A stretch of 64,000 nucleotides of DNA from contig CADCXD010000005.1 in the NCBI GenBank assembly GCA_902806575.1, forward strand, positions 620,001-684,000, written 5' to 3'. The DNA comes from Jackrogersella multiformis (taxonomy: Eukaryota > Ascomycota > Sordariomycetes > Xylariales > Hypoxylaceae). Each line of letters opens with the position of its first letter. Position 1 is the stretch's first letter. A program made the position numbers and the translations under genes. Positions 13,003 to 23,234 of this stretch are shown piece after piece. The notes under the pieces were generated by a model. That model had not been told where the DNA came from. It saw only the letters and a list, made by a program, of their open reading frames with translations, and made no database searches.

Positions 13003-13980
13003 TCATGCAACACCGCCGTCCCACAACCCGTACAAAGCCAATACGCTCTCGCCTAAGCCCATTTCGTAGTTGTTCGCAGTCTGGTTTTCACTCAGATTGA
13101 GGAACCGTCGCACGTTGGCTTGCTGCTCTGGGCCTTGCTCTATATCGTAGAACGCCTCGAAATCCAACTGGAACGCATCGTTGGGTGGGTTGAGGAAGCT
13201 GAGAACCGACTTCGTCTGGTTCAGGGCTACTCGTGGAAATAGGGCAATTCGCTGCGCTAGCTCTAAGACGGAATCCTTCAACGTCTGGGAATCTTCGTAG
13301 TACTTATTGTAGAGACCCAATGCTTCACCAGCTGGGCCGGTAAAGGACTTGGCACCGAGCAGGTACTCCATGGCCTTGGCCTTGCCGAGGATCGAGCCCA
13401 TGTAGGTCTGGCCGCCACCGCCCGCGACGAGACCAAGAGCCTCTTCGAAAGAGCCTGTGCGCGCGCGAGGCCCGACAAAGCGCATGTCCATCTGCGCCGC
13501 GATTTCGTTGCCCGCACCAAAGGCTCGGCCGTCAATTTCAGCAATGAAAATGGTAGAAGTGATATTTTGGAGCAGCTGGGTGAACTTGATGTAGTCGGCT
13601 CCCAGTTGTTTCTTCTCGTCGGTGATCGGCGTTGCTAGGGTCCTCATATCGATGTGGCCAAGCCAGAAGTTGGGATTAGAGGAGTCGAAAATGACTACCT
13701 TGGGTGTGGAATCCATCACATCTTGCAGCGGTATCAGAAAGTCCAACAGATCGTCGGCAAAGCGACGGTCGACAAAGTTGACTGGACCGTTGTTGAACGT
13801 GACTCGAGTGACGTTTTGCGAGGGATAGGTAAACCTCATAGTCCCGTGGGCCGAGACATCTGGCGGATGATCACGACAGAAATCGGCTCGTTGCAACAGG
13901 AGAGAGTGCGCAGCTTCTGGAGATGATAGCGAGAGCAATTGAGATGCAAGAGCGTGGATAGAGACACAGAGTCTCTGCAT
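13003..13980 (-). CDS. enoyl-CoA hydratase/isomerase (crotonase) superfamily protein
   Basis: Intronless, 325 aa. A crotonase fold is indicated by a first oxyanion-hole segment (FWLGHIDM) and a second (EIDGRAFGAGNEIAAQMD), followed by GPRARTGSFEEALG and a long helical C terminus. Family members bind acyl-thioesters and catalyse hydration, isomerisation, cleavage or hydrolysis; the specific reaction cannot be read from the sequence. About 46 residues precede the core, including a moderately hydrophobic stretch (LCVSIHALASQLLSL). Five N-X-S/T sequons are present (NVT, NIT, NQT, NLS, NQT), so entry into the secretory pathway is possible. The alternative start at MRFTYPS would give a cytosolic form. 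It lies between the oxidase and the A-T-R reductase and is probably a cluster member. Confidence 0.85.
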   Translation of the reverse strand: MQRLCVSIHALASQLLSLSSPEAAHSLLLQRADFCRDHPPDVSAHGTMRFTYPSQNVTRVTFNNGPVNFVDRRFADDLLDFLIPLQDVMDSTPKVVIFDSSNPNFWLGHIDMRTLATPITDEKKQLGADYIKFTQLLQNITSTIFIAEIDGRAFGAGNEIAAQMDMRFVGPRARTGSFEEALGLVAGGGGQTYMGSILGKAKAMEYLLGAKSFTGPAGEALGLYNKYYEDSQTLKDSVLELAQRIALFPRVALNQTKSVLSFLNPPNDAFQLDFEAFYDIEQGPEQQANVRRFLNLSENQTANNYEMGLGESVLALYGLWDGGVA

Positions 13981-14550
13981 TTTGACGTCCTGTGTTGTTA
14001 TGGAAGAATGCGCTGTTTCGCTTTGGGATCATAGAGTTCTCCGAGGAAATTGGGGAGCTTAGATCATGTTTACCCTTTCTACCCTACTTCTTCTCAGGTT
14101 CCAATTGTCTGGTGATGCAAGGGTTCACGAGATTGTAGCCACCAGGACAAATCCTACTGCAATGTGCGCGACGCATTCTAGGAGACGTGCATACATACCT
14201 AGGGTACCTAATGCATCAACAACCATGACAAGATTGGTTTCGATGGCGGGATAGGTACCGTCAGGTTGACGGTCAGCTTTAGTACGCCTGGTAAGTACAA
14301 ATGTAACATTCTGACAGCTGCATAAAGATCAACTACTGGCTGTGGTCGCTGCCCCAGGGGTAAGCGTAAACACTGGCATACTGCATTTTCATAGCAACCT
14401 CACTGTGTGATCTTGGTCTGTGTCAACCAAACTCCTATTGGGATTGCGCGCACGACGCTGATCAAAAGATTTATCTAGATACAATAAAACCGATAACTGA
14501 TCCTATATCGGTAATATCACTAAAAATCTACTTGAGAGGTAGACGCTAAC
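13981..14550. promoter_or_regulatory. divergent promoter region, crotonase / A-T-R reductase
   Basis: 570 nt shared upstream region. TTTGACGTCC, holding the bZIP half-site TGACGTC, sits at 13981-13990 directly ahead of the crotonase start. A CCTAGGGTACCTA element lies near 14200. A 62-codon open frame at 14066-14254 is not supported. Confidence 0.4.
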
Positions 14551-17500
14551 ATGGAATCGACGAGTGTCCAGTACGGGCGAAGGCTAATACCCAACGTTCT
14601 CGACCAACTAGCCCGAGATGAACCACGTCGTGAGGCATTCCAAATCCCCCGCTCCGAAGACCCCAAAGACGGATGGAAGGTTGTCACTTTCAAGGACTAT
14701 GCAAACGCCGTCAATTTGCGCGCTCTTGAGATTGTAAAGTCCTGTGGGGAAGCCCCGATGGGCGTCTTTCCCACGCTCGCATACATAGGGCCGCAAGACG
14801 CAAGATACGCCGTATTCATGGTGGCAGCTGTAAAAGCTGGCTATCAAGTGAGTATAACTCCAGAAAACTATAGACTAAAGTTATCCTAAGTACTTATACG
14901 TAGGCGCTATTTGTATCTCCTAGGAACTCCCAAGAAGGTCAGATATCACTTTTCACCAAGTCGGACTGCCGTGTCCTGTTCTGTGCCGAGTCTTACATTT
15001 CTAATGTTGAACCATGGAAACTTGAGATGAATATGGAAACAATCCAAGTCAGCCCTTGCCAAGATTGGTTTCCAGAAACTGAGGTCTCCCATTTTCCGTA
15101 CAACAAGACATTCGAGGAGGCCGAGTGGGATCCCCTCTGTGTTCTACATACCAGTGGAAGCACCGGGCTGCCCAAACCAATCGTAGTCAGACAGGTGAGT
15201 GAACCTGCTATTCATGTTTTATGAGTCCCTCTCAGGCTGCTCTAGAAATAATCTCAATTGTCATATCTGCTGAACTAATCCGTACAAGGGAATGATTGCT
15301 ATTGGAGATGCTTGCCATAATCTTGGGAGCTGGCAGGAATGTACCCATTGGGTCCCCGCGTGGATGGAGAGATCCAAACGGCACTTCATCCCAGTAAGAT
15401 AAGTCTTAAGATCAGTGGCAGTACGTCACACCTAACAATTAAGTCAGATGCCTTTATTCCACGCTGCTGCCTTATATGTCTTTATAATAAGCGTCATCTG
15501 GTGGAAGACCCCAATCGCCTTGGGATTCGGCGAAAGGCCGTTGACCGCAGAGCTGACCCTTGAATGCTTAAAAAATTTGGACGTCGAGTCAGCCGCACTC
15601 CCGCCATCCATTCTCGAGGACATGTGTGAGGAAGAAAATTCTCTCGATGCACTTCGAAAGCTGAAGTTCATTCCCATCGCAGGCGGTATGTTCTCAAACC
15701 TCGCGCGGGATTATGCCGTTAATTTATTGTAGGCTCCCTTGCCCAAGACATTGGCGACTACCTAGTGAAGCACGGCGTGGTTCTGTGCAATCTCATAAAT
15801 TCAACCGAGTGCGTTATCTCTTTCGTTGTATACCTCTGAGAAAACTGTGAGCTAATTATAGATAGATTTACCCCCTTCCCCTTATACTTCCAGCCAAGGT
15901 CCGAGCTATGGCAATACTTCATCATAAATCCCGACCTATTCGGCTGTGATTGGAAAGAGGCAGACGAGAATGTGTACGAGCTAGTGATTGTACGCAAAGA
16001 CAAACACCCTGGCATGCAAGGTTTCTTCTATACATTTCCTGATCTAGATGAGTTCAGCACCAACGATCTCTATACACCTCACCCTACTCTGGCGAATCAT
16101 TGGAAGTACCATGGTCGCGCCGACAGCGTCATAGTTCTCTCAAATAGCGAAAAGGTGAATCCTGTAACCGCGGAGAGCTTGATTCAGGGCCATCCGCTGG
16201 TGAAAGGCGCGTTGGTAGTTGGGTCGCGGCGATTCCAGCCCGGCCTTCTGGTCGAGCCTTTCGTCCATCCCCGGATCGGAAATGAACAGCGTGAGTTTAT
16301 CGAAAATATATGGCCATATGTTGTGAGAGCAAACAACGAGACTGTCGCCCATGGTCAGATTGCGAAGGACTTCATTGCACTAGCATCACCAGATAAACCT
16401 TTCTGCCGAGCTGGGAAGGGTACCGTGCAAAGAGCGGCCACTGTGGCTAGCTATTCTGATGAGATTGATCAGCTATACCAAAGGGCAGAGCACGTCTCTG
16501 AATTGGATGCTGTACCGCTAGATCTCAGCCTCAGAAACCTAGCCCAGTCGCTTGTGAGTATCATGGCGCCATATATGCGCAGACCTGGCCTAGACGAGGA
16601 TATCAACTTCTTTATGGCAGGCATGGACTCTCTTCAGGTCATGAATGCGTCCAGGAGGATTTGGGCAGGCCTAGAAGCTGCCGGGTACCATAAATCAACC
16701 ATCCCGCACATCGCCCGGGCCATCTATAATAATCCAACTGCTCGGCGGCTTTCCCAGTATATTCTCAGTTTGATCTCCCAGAAAGAGCAGGGAATCCTGG
16801 ACCAAGGAAGTGATGATGAGGAGCGTGAAATCGAAACTATGAAGACTTTATATGAGAGGTACACCCGCAATTTGAAGGTAGAAAATCGGCCAGCGCGGCT
16901 GGAAGCCTCGCGCAGGAATCAGATAGTTCTCTTGACAGGCTCTACGGGGGCCTTGGGATGTCACTTGCTAGACCGGCTCGTCCAAAGTCCTGCCGTCGGC
17001 AGAGTAGTCTGTCTGAACAGAGCTGAGGACGGAGGACGGAAGCAGCAAGCGGAGGGGATGAAGGATCGTGGGCTGATACGACAGTTCCATGAAAAAGCCG
17101 AGTTTCAGCATATTGAAATGTCCGAAGAGAGGCTTGGTCTTTCTGAAGATATGTACTTGCGCCTTCTCCGGGAAGCTGATCGCATTATTCACTGCGCTTG
17201 GCCGGTAAACTTCAACCACTCTATCGATACGTTCGAGCCCCATTTGAGGGGCGTCCGACATCTATGCGACCTGGCTGCAGCGGCGACGAAGCGCGTCGCG
17301 GTCATCTTCATCTCGTCTGTCTCTACAGCAGATCGATGGGATCCCGGTCAAGGACCTGTGCCGGAGGAAAGAATAGAGGACTGGAGGTTACCCGGCAATG
17401 GATATGGCCGTAGCAAGATGATCGGAAGCTTGATTCTCCAAAACGCTGGGAATGTATGCGACTTCCCGGCGGCCTCTATCCGCGTCGGACAGATCGCTGG

Positions 17501-18035
17501 ACCTGAATCCGATGTCGGATGCCCCTGGAACAAGAGCGACTGGCTCCCCAGCATAATTGCAAGTAGCGTGTACCTGTCAGCGTTGCCCGCTGATTTAGGC
17601 CGAGCTAACAGAGTGGACTGGGTTCCCATTGAGCGCGTCACCCGCTTGGTGACAGAGATTGCCGGCACGGATGACGACCCGGCCGCGGACGAAGCTGAGC
17701 GAATCAGCGGCTACTTCCACTGCGTCAACACTTCATCAACCACATGGCAGGAGATCGCCCTTGCTGTCCAGAGCTTCTACGGCGACCGCATTCGCGAGGT
17801 GGTCAGCTTCAGGAAATGGGTAGCAAAGCTGGCAGAGAGTGATGATGGATCTGCGGCAGTGGCCAACCCCGGCCTGAAGCTCATCGAGACCTATCGCTCT
17901 TTATTAGGCGACCCGAGATCTCAGCCTACCATCTTTGATATGACCCGCACGAACACCAGAAACCGCGCAATGAGAGGCTCCCGGGCCATCACGCCCGAGT
18001 TAATGAGGCGTTGGTGTGCACAATGGAAATTCTGA
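14551..18035 (+). CDS. NRPS-like adenylate-forming reductase (A-T-R)
   Basis: Six exons: 14551-14847, 14904-15194, 15289-15393, 15448-15685, 15733-15808 and 15866-18035, giving 1058 aa, a usual length for this family. The adenylation domain has HTSGSTGLPKP near residue 181 and GRADSVIVLSNSEKVNP. The carrier domain has FFMAGMDSLQ with Ser591 for the phosphopantetheine arm. The C-terminal thioester reductase domain (from about 688) begins with LLTGSTGALG, an NAD(P)H Rossmann loop, and holds YGRSKMIG with the SDR Tyr/Lys pair. The family activates a carboxylic acid as an adenylate, loads it as a thioester and reduces it to an aldehyde or alcohol. It could reduce the polyketide acid from the neighbouring PKS or an independent acid; this is inference. 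All introns are 47-94 nt. Confidence 0.93.
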
Positions 18036-18927
18036 CGGCGATGCCTGAGTAGGTTGTGGTAGATACCAAGCCTTTGTGGAATGGGATATATACGGACATA
18101 TGTAAACTCATTCGCTTTACCTAGCCTACCATGTAGCTAGTTGTTCTTACTAAAGCTGGCCGTACAATTCAGTTGTGGTCTATATGCTCTAGTGTCTTAA
18201 GGGGCCCCTAAACGCCCACTACACCTACGCTCATTGATTCAGGCATACAAAGGATTCGTAGGAGTTTTTGTTTACCCGATGATGGCTACTTTTTGGTAGG
18301 TAATTAAAGGTGACAATAACAGTTGACAATCCAGTTTAATTGACTGCTTAAGGGTAGTTTAAAGCTGGCCGTCAATTTAATTCATTGAAAAATAAACACT
18401 TTTCTATCTTCTGAGGACTCTCGATGTCCTCACAACCACCTAGGCATTTTCCCACCCGCGCTTCCCAATGCGACGAAATACGTTAATCATAGTTCATACA
18501 TTTGAGAGGGTCGCTCGAGTCCCTTATACAGGTATAGCATATCCTCTCCATTGAACACCTAATCTTAGAGGATGTGCAAACTAATCGAATCTTACACGGA
18601 TTTTATTAAGAGCCCTGCATCCTCTTATAAATTCACGGGGTCACTATAATTTGCAGCAGCTGGAGGCTTAGCGGCTACCTCTACCTTTCTTCTCCAGGCG
18701 GCTAGTTAACCTAGGGGCTATGCGGTATGACCCACTGTATTATAACTTGGAAGCCTACCTCTGTAGGGCTTACAGTGTAGGCCACTGAGTTACAGCGATG
18801 TTTAGTGTCGAATGCCTCGCATCCATTGTTACAAGTGGCCCCAGATGGATTTGGGTCTCCTAAGGTGACCGGGGTGCTGTTCGTGCCACTGTGCTAAAAT
18901 ATACCTACCTAGGTATGTATATATATA

Positions 18928-18963
18928 TTTTTATTTTTATTTTTATTTTTATTTTTATTTTTA
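18928..18963. repeat. (ATTTTT)n microsatellite
   Basis: About six near-perfect copies of ATTTTT in tandem, next to a short TA run and a CCTAGGTA element. Confidence 0.85.
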
Positions 18964-19074
18964 ATGGCTATGTACCTGTGTTTTTCAATTGGCGTAATGT
19001 CCCTTTCGGGCGCCCTATTTCGTCCACTCTCGACTGTATGATAACGTGGCGTTAAGTGAAGTTTCACCTGAGGC

Positions 19075-19175
19075 ATGTCAGCATGTCAGAATGTCAGAAC
19101 ACTAACGTCAGAGTGTCAGTGCCAGTATCAGTGTCAGTGTCAGTCTCAGTGTCAGTGTCGTCAGAATGTCAGAGT
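19075..19175. repeat. degenerate GTCAGT/GTCAGA tandem array
   Basis: About 100 nt made of imperfect six- to ten-base units with the core GTCAG (GTCAGA, GTCAGT, CTCAGT). It looks like an old tandem expansion. Confidence 0.7.
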
Positions 19176-19707
19176 CGTAGCAGTAGTCTAGTAGTTACCC
19201 ACCTGGGTGCCCGGTATGCGCTGAAAGGCGAATAGGGGTATCCAAGCCCGGTCTTTCTCGTAAGCCTAGGTACGTACGGCTTATGGCCGACTTCGACAAC
19301 AAGAGACATCCAAGTTCATCAGGGGCAAAGCAGTGACTGGACTCACGACCATACCTTTTTCATCTAACTTCCTCTTCAAGACACATCACAGAGGCCTCTC
19401 GTAGTAAAGTAGTGAACATAATCGATAGGTCTAGGTAGGCAGTGATAGACCGTGGGACTACAGGGAGCACTAAGACTACCTAGAAGACTACCCAGAGTGC
19501 GATATCTCTCATCTAGTATTAACAGAGCCGAACCTAGTACATCTCTCATGCGCAAGAGATATGGTATTTCAAAACTCCGGTACTTCAATGCCAAGTTAGG
19601 TAGCTGGGAGCAGACTATGCTCCAGTGCGATAGAAAATTGGCTATTCGCTGTCAAATAGAAATAAATATTCAGAGCAGAACAAATACCAATATCGATATC
19701 CTACTTC

Positions 19708-21135
19708 TCACAATTTGACATCTTGACCATGTGCGTACCCAGCCGGAACGTAAGGCTCGTCAATTACCTTGTAGCGCCCTAGTTCGTTCTCCGTGCTCTT
19801 GTTCGCAGCCCAGCCTGGATAGCTGGCCCTGAGGTCATCGACCACTTCTTTCCTCCAGAGCTCGGCAGGCTCGGCGCCCATTCCTACCAGTCTCATGTTC
19901 CTGTTTCCGGCCATCAGGAAGAGCCAGAAGTCGGTTTGGGGGATGCCCGGGATGATAGCCCCGTCGACGTTGCCTTCAAGCATGTCTCTGCAGAGGAACC
20001 ACTCGTCGCACAGCGGTCTACCGATCCCGACCCCGTCCACCGAGTCCAGGGCACGCACCATCCCGCCCACGGTCCTCAAGCCCCCGGTGACGTAGACCTT
20101 AGTCTTGCCGGTCATCCCCGGCACGATCTGCTCGGCGAAGTCGAGGAAGAAGGCCTCCCTTTTCCTCGTGCTCTCGCGCCACCCGTGGTACATGAGGATC
20201 TTCTCGTACGTGCCGCCGGTGACCTCGACGAAGTCGAAGGTCTCGCGCTCGAGGTTCTGGCACAGCGCTCGCGCCTCGTCCGTGACGAAGCCCGTGTCTT
20301 GGAACTCGACGCTGTTGACCTTCACCCCGACGATGAAGTCCGGCGGGACGCGTCGGCGGATCCCCCGGCCGATCTCGAGGATTAAGCGCATGCGGTTCTC
20401 CATGCTGCCGCCGTACTCATCCGTCCGCTTGTTGGTCTTGGGGCTGAGGAACTGGGCTAGGAGAAACCCGTGCGCGGCGTGCAGCTCCACGCCGTCCCAG
20501 CCCGCCTTGGCCAGGTACTCGGCAGCGTGTGCAAAGGCCTTGATGAGATCCTCGATCTCCTGGAGACTGGCTGCGTGCGGCTTAGGATACCTATAGATGC
20601 CGTCGCCCTTCCCTTCGTGGCTGACTTCGACCTCCGAAGCCGACACCGGGGAGTCGACAAAGACACAAAGGCGCCCCGGGTGAGAAACCTGGGCGACCAT
20701 GAGCGAGCCGTGGGCCTTGCCAGCGCGCGCCATAGCTGCGAAGCCGTTGAAGCGGGGCCCGGAGAAGGGTGCGTCGGGAGGGATGACAGGATCGCCGACG
20801 GACTCGAGGTTAGTGAGGCTGATGCCCACATCGCCCGATAGGATTAATCCAATACCACCCCGTCCCCATCGCTCGTAGACTCGCTCGATATTCCTTGTAG
20901 GGATACCGTTCTTCTCGGAGTTGTTTGGGTCATAGGTGCAAAGCTGCTCCGTCATCGCGGCCTTCATGAAGCGGTTTGGAGCAGTGCGGCCCGAGAAATG
21001 AAAGGTGAGCGGCTCTGCCAGACGAGAGCGATCCGCCGGCTCGGATTCATAACGCTCTGGCTCTACTTCCTCCGTGTCTGTAGCGGAGGCGACCTTCATC
21101 GGGACTGAGAGCTGCGATACACTTGTAGTCTCCAT
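19708..21135 (-). CDS. Old Yellow Enzyme family NADH:flavin oxidoreductase
   Basis: Single exon, 475 aa. An FMN-binding TIM barrel of the OYE family is shown by AQVSHPGR (Gln149, His152), GVELHAAHGFLLAQFLSP (His219, His222) and NKRTDEYGGS near 236, then VKVNSVEF and GIGRPL close to the phosphate site. The family reduces activated C=C bonds with NAD(P)H. The HAAH arrangement resembles the bacterial YqjM-like class. About 45 acidic and polar residues precede the barrel, and the C-terminal extension (WRKEVVDDLRASYPGW) is typical of fungal members. It lies between the A-T-R reductase and the bZIP gene. Reduction of a double bond in the cluster product is a reasonable guess. High local GC (about 60-65%) contrasts with the flanks. 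Confidence 0.93.
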   Translation of the reverse strand: METTSVSQLSVPMKVASATDTEEVEPERYESEPADRSRLAEPLTFHFSGRTAPNRFMKAAMTEQLCTYDPNNSEKNGIPTRNIERVYERWGRGGIGLILSGDVGISLTNLESVGDPVIPPDAPFSGPRFNGFAAMARAGKAHGSLMVAQVSHPGRLCVFVDSPVSASEVEVSHEGKGDGIYRYPKPHAASLQEIEDLIKAFAHAAEYLAKAGWDGVELHAAHGFLLAQFLSPKTNKRTDEYGGSMENRMRLILEIGRGIRRRVPPDFIVGVKVNSVEFQDTGFVTDEARALCQNLERETFDFVEVTGGTYEKILMYHGWRESTRKREAFFLDFAEQIVPGMTGKTKVYVTGGLRTVGGMVRALDSVDGVGIGRPLCDEWFLCRDMLEGNVDGAIIPGIPQTDFWLFLMAGNRNMRLVGMGAEPAELWRKEVVDDLRASYPGWAANKSTENELGRYKVIDEPYVPAGYAHGQDVKL

Positions 21136-22109
21136 GGTAACGGCGACAAAGTGTAATGTCCTTTGTGAGACTTATTCGGCTTGGGTGTTTGCTGCTAACG
21201 ATAGAGCTAGCCAGAGGAGTCTGAATATGTGTGCCGGCCACAACCAAGTATCGAGAAAGGAGAGCTTACGGAAAGTATATTTGAACGTACAGCTTCGCGG
21301 ACGTTTCCGCCAACAAGCCTGTGTTAGGAAACGAGCGATATGGCGCGATATGGAGTAATGAGGTGCCTCATAGTCTGACATGCAACTGTCAGTCTCTGCA
21401 GCCACAGGTCGGGCGGGTCGGGAGGGTATTCCGAGAGACACACCTGTCAGTAGAGAGTACGCTACTACTCGATATCAGATTTCAGAATCTTGATCCAAGG
21501 CGCAGGGACCTGGCTTGACTTATTCCCTTGACATTAAATCTTCGTCCTTGTCGGGTAATCCGCCGTGAAGAATCTTATGAGTCTTACCTACCTAGGTACC
21601 TACCTAGGTAGGTAGGTATGCTACAATTGCGTTGTTATTATTAAAACTTGTCTAGGTCCATCTCACTACGGTTATAAAAGAGGTTAAGTTTCTGAGTCAA
21701 TTTGATGTCACTTCAATCCTCCCGGCCCACCGTCCCTACCACGGAACCAATTCTAGTTTGACCACAAGATAGCTTCAACTCGTAGAGGCTTTTATCTCCA
21801 CCACTGATATTTATAAAGCCCCGGGATTCGCGTGCTAACTCTGAACCTAGCTGCTATGCCACTGCAGTGAAGGTGAATCGATAGTCTTCAAACATAAGTA
21901 TTAAAAGAAAATTAAAAAATTAAAAAATATTTTCTACTCAAATAGTAGCCTAATATTTATACCTAACCTAGCTATTGTGTGTAGCATTTCACCGATTCTA
22001 CCAATCGCCATCCAATATCCACTCCCCTAATACCTACCTAAATATAGCGGAAACCATTCCTTTGGGCTGCTCTACCTCCTAGCGCGGGCAGAATCATCCT
22101 TCAAAATCT
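21136..22109. other. intergenic with palindrome array
   Basis: No gene seen. An array of overlapping CCTACCTAGGTA units lies at 21585-21620. An AT-rich stretch follows near 21895-21960. It contains the OYE promoter and the 3' end of the bZIP gene. Confidence 0.6.
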
Positions 22110-23234
22110 TCATCCGTCGTTTCTCTCGTCGAAGTAGATAACAACAACTTTGATCACTCCGCGACCTGGTCTTTCCCCTCGCTCGTTGCTGTGATTTCCT
22201 CCGGCCATGCCACGATTTGTTGAGCGATCCCGCCGCTCCTCGAGATGGGCGCTAAAGTTAGAGCGATTGTTTTGATGTGACGATCCTTCTGAGTCGCGCC
22301 GGTGTGGCTGAGGGGTCGGCAGATATCTCGACGAGCCCGAGACATAAGGCCTCTCCTCAGGTTCTACGTATGATAATATTTGGTTTATGTCGATCCCGTG
22401 TTCTCGGAGTATATCAGGTCTCGAGTTGCAGGGTGGGGGAAGGGATGTTCTATGACCCTGGCTCGGAGCTGATGAAGTTGGAGGTGGCCTCTCGTGATTT
22501 GCGTGGGTGCCTATACGGGTAGTTTCGACAGACCCCCCTATGCACCGATGAGACTGTCTACTGGGGGGACAATTTTCGGAGCAGCGATCTTCGTGATGGT
22601 CGACCAGGACTTTCATCCCCACCGGACTGGAGCGCCTCCGTTGGAGTCCAGGAATACTCTGCGCTGGAAGGCTTGGGCCGTCTGAGATGCTCGGGGCATT
22701 TTGATGTTGTTGGTGATGATTCTGATTCGGGCTATTTTCTGGCTGCGATATCATGTCCCATTCAGGTGATTGGTTGGCCACCATGGTTGCTAAAGTTGTA
22801 TTATTAGGATGTTGATATTGATTAAACTGGAGGGATCCTACTGGCCTTCCATCAGGCCGGAATGCAGGTCTCATCATGGAATCCCCTACTTCGTCTATGA
22901 TTCCTGGAGCATTACCTCCTGTGATAACGTCGCTTGCCCCATGGTTGGGCGCCCCCATATTCCATTGTGGTCCCGTCATTGTCATTTGCTCGCCCGGTAA
23001 ATTTGCAGGGCTCCACGAATAGCTCGGTGCTGCGTAGGTCCCATTCTGCACCTTGTCAGCTTGACTGGCTGTAAGTTCCTGAGCTTTCTGACCTGATTGT
23101 GTCAGCTGATAGTCAATTATGATATGGCCCGGTCGCTGAAAAACAGCTAACTCACGGTGCTTTCTTTGGGCAAGACGGTTCTGAATCCTCTTGCGAAGTG
23201 CCGCGTCTGAAATATCGGCCCAATCGTCTTCCAT
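22110..23234 (-). CDS. bZIP-type transcription factor, probable cluster regulator
   Basis: Two exons (23234-23156 and 23092-22110) with a 63-nt intron give 353 aa. Splicing rejoins the basic region RKRIQNRLAQRKHRQKAQ at residues 14-31, with the bZIP N-x7-R pattern (Asn19, Arg27). The rest is low-complexity and rich in Pro, Ser, Asn, Gln and His, probably disordered activation or regulatory sequence. The expected leucine heptads after the basic region are missing: only Leu33 is near the right place. The protein may therefore dimerise weakly or differently. The basic region lies at the extreme N terminus, as in many fungal cluster-associated bZIPs. It sits between the OYE gene and a DUF3237-like gene, so pathway-specific control of the cluster is plausible but not shown. 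Confidence 0.8.
   Translation of the reverse strand: MEDDWADISDAALRKRIQNRLAQRKHRELAVFQRPGHIIIDYQLTQSGQKAQELTASQADKVQNGTYAAPSYSWSPANLPGEQMTMTGPQWNMGAPNHGASDVITGGNAPGIIDEVGDSMMRPAFRPDGRPVGSLQFNQYQHPNNTTLATMVANQSPEWDMISQPENSPNQNHHQQHQNAPSISDGPSLPAQSIPGLQRRRSSPVGMKVLVDHHEDRCSENCPPSRQSHRCIGGSVETTRIGTHANHERPPPTSSAPSQGHRTSLPPPCNSRPDILREHGIDINQILSYVEPEERPYVSGSSRYLPTPQPHRRDSEGSSHQNNRSNFSAHLEERRDRSTNRGMAGGNHSNERGERPGRGVIKVVVIYFDERNDG

Larger units (their letters stand above)
18036..19707. other. gene-poor stretch with simple repeats
   Basis: 1.7 kb between the convergent reductase and Old Yellow Enzyme genes. No gene is supported. It holds a hexamer microsatellite (18928-18963) and a degenerate GTCAGT-like array (about 19075-19175), each listed separately. 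Confidence 0.6.

Noticed and set aside
19936..20596. Plus-strand open frames of 149 and 163 codons
   Set aside because: Antisense shadows of the Old Yellow Enzyme gene; no domain content.
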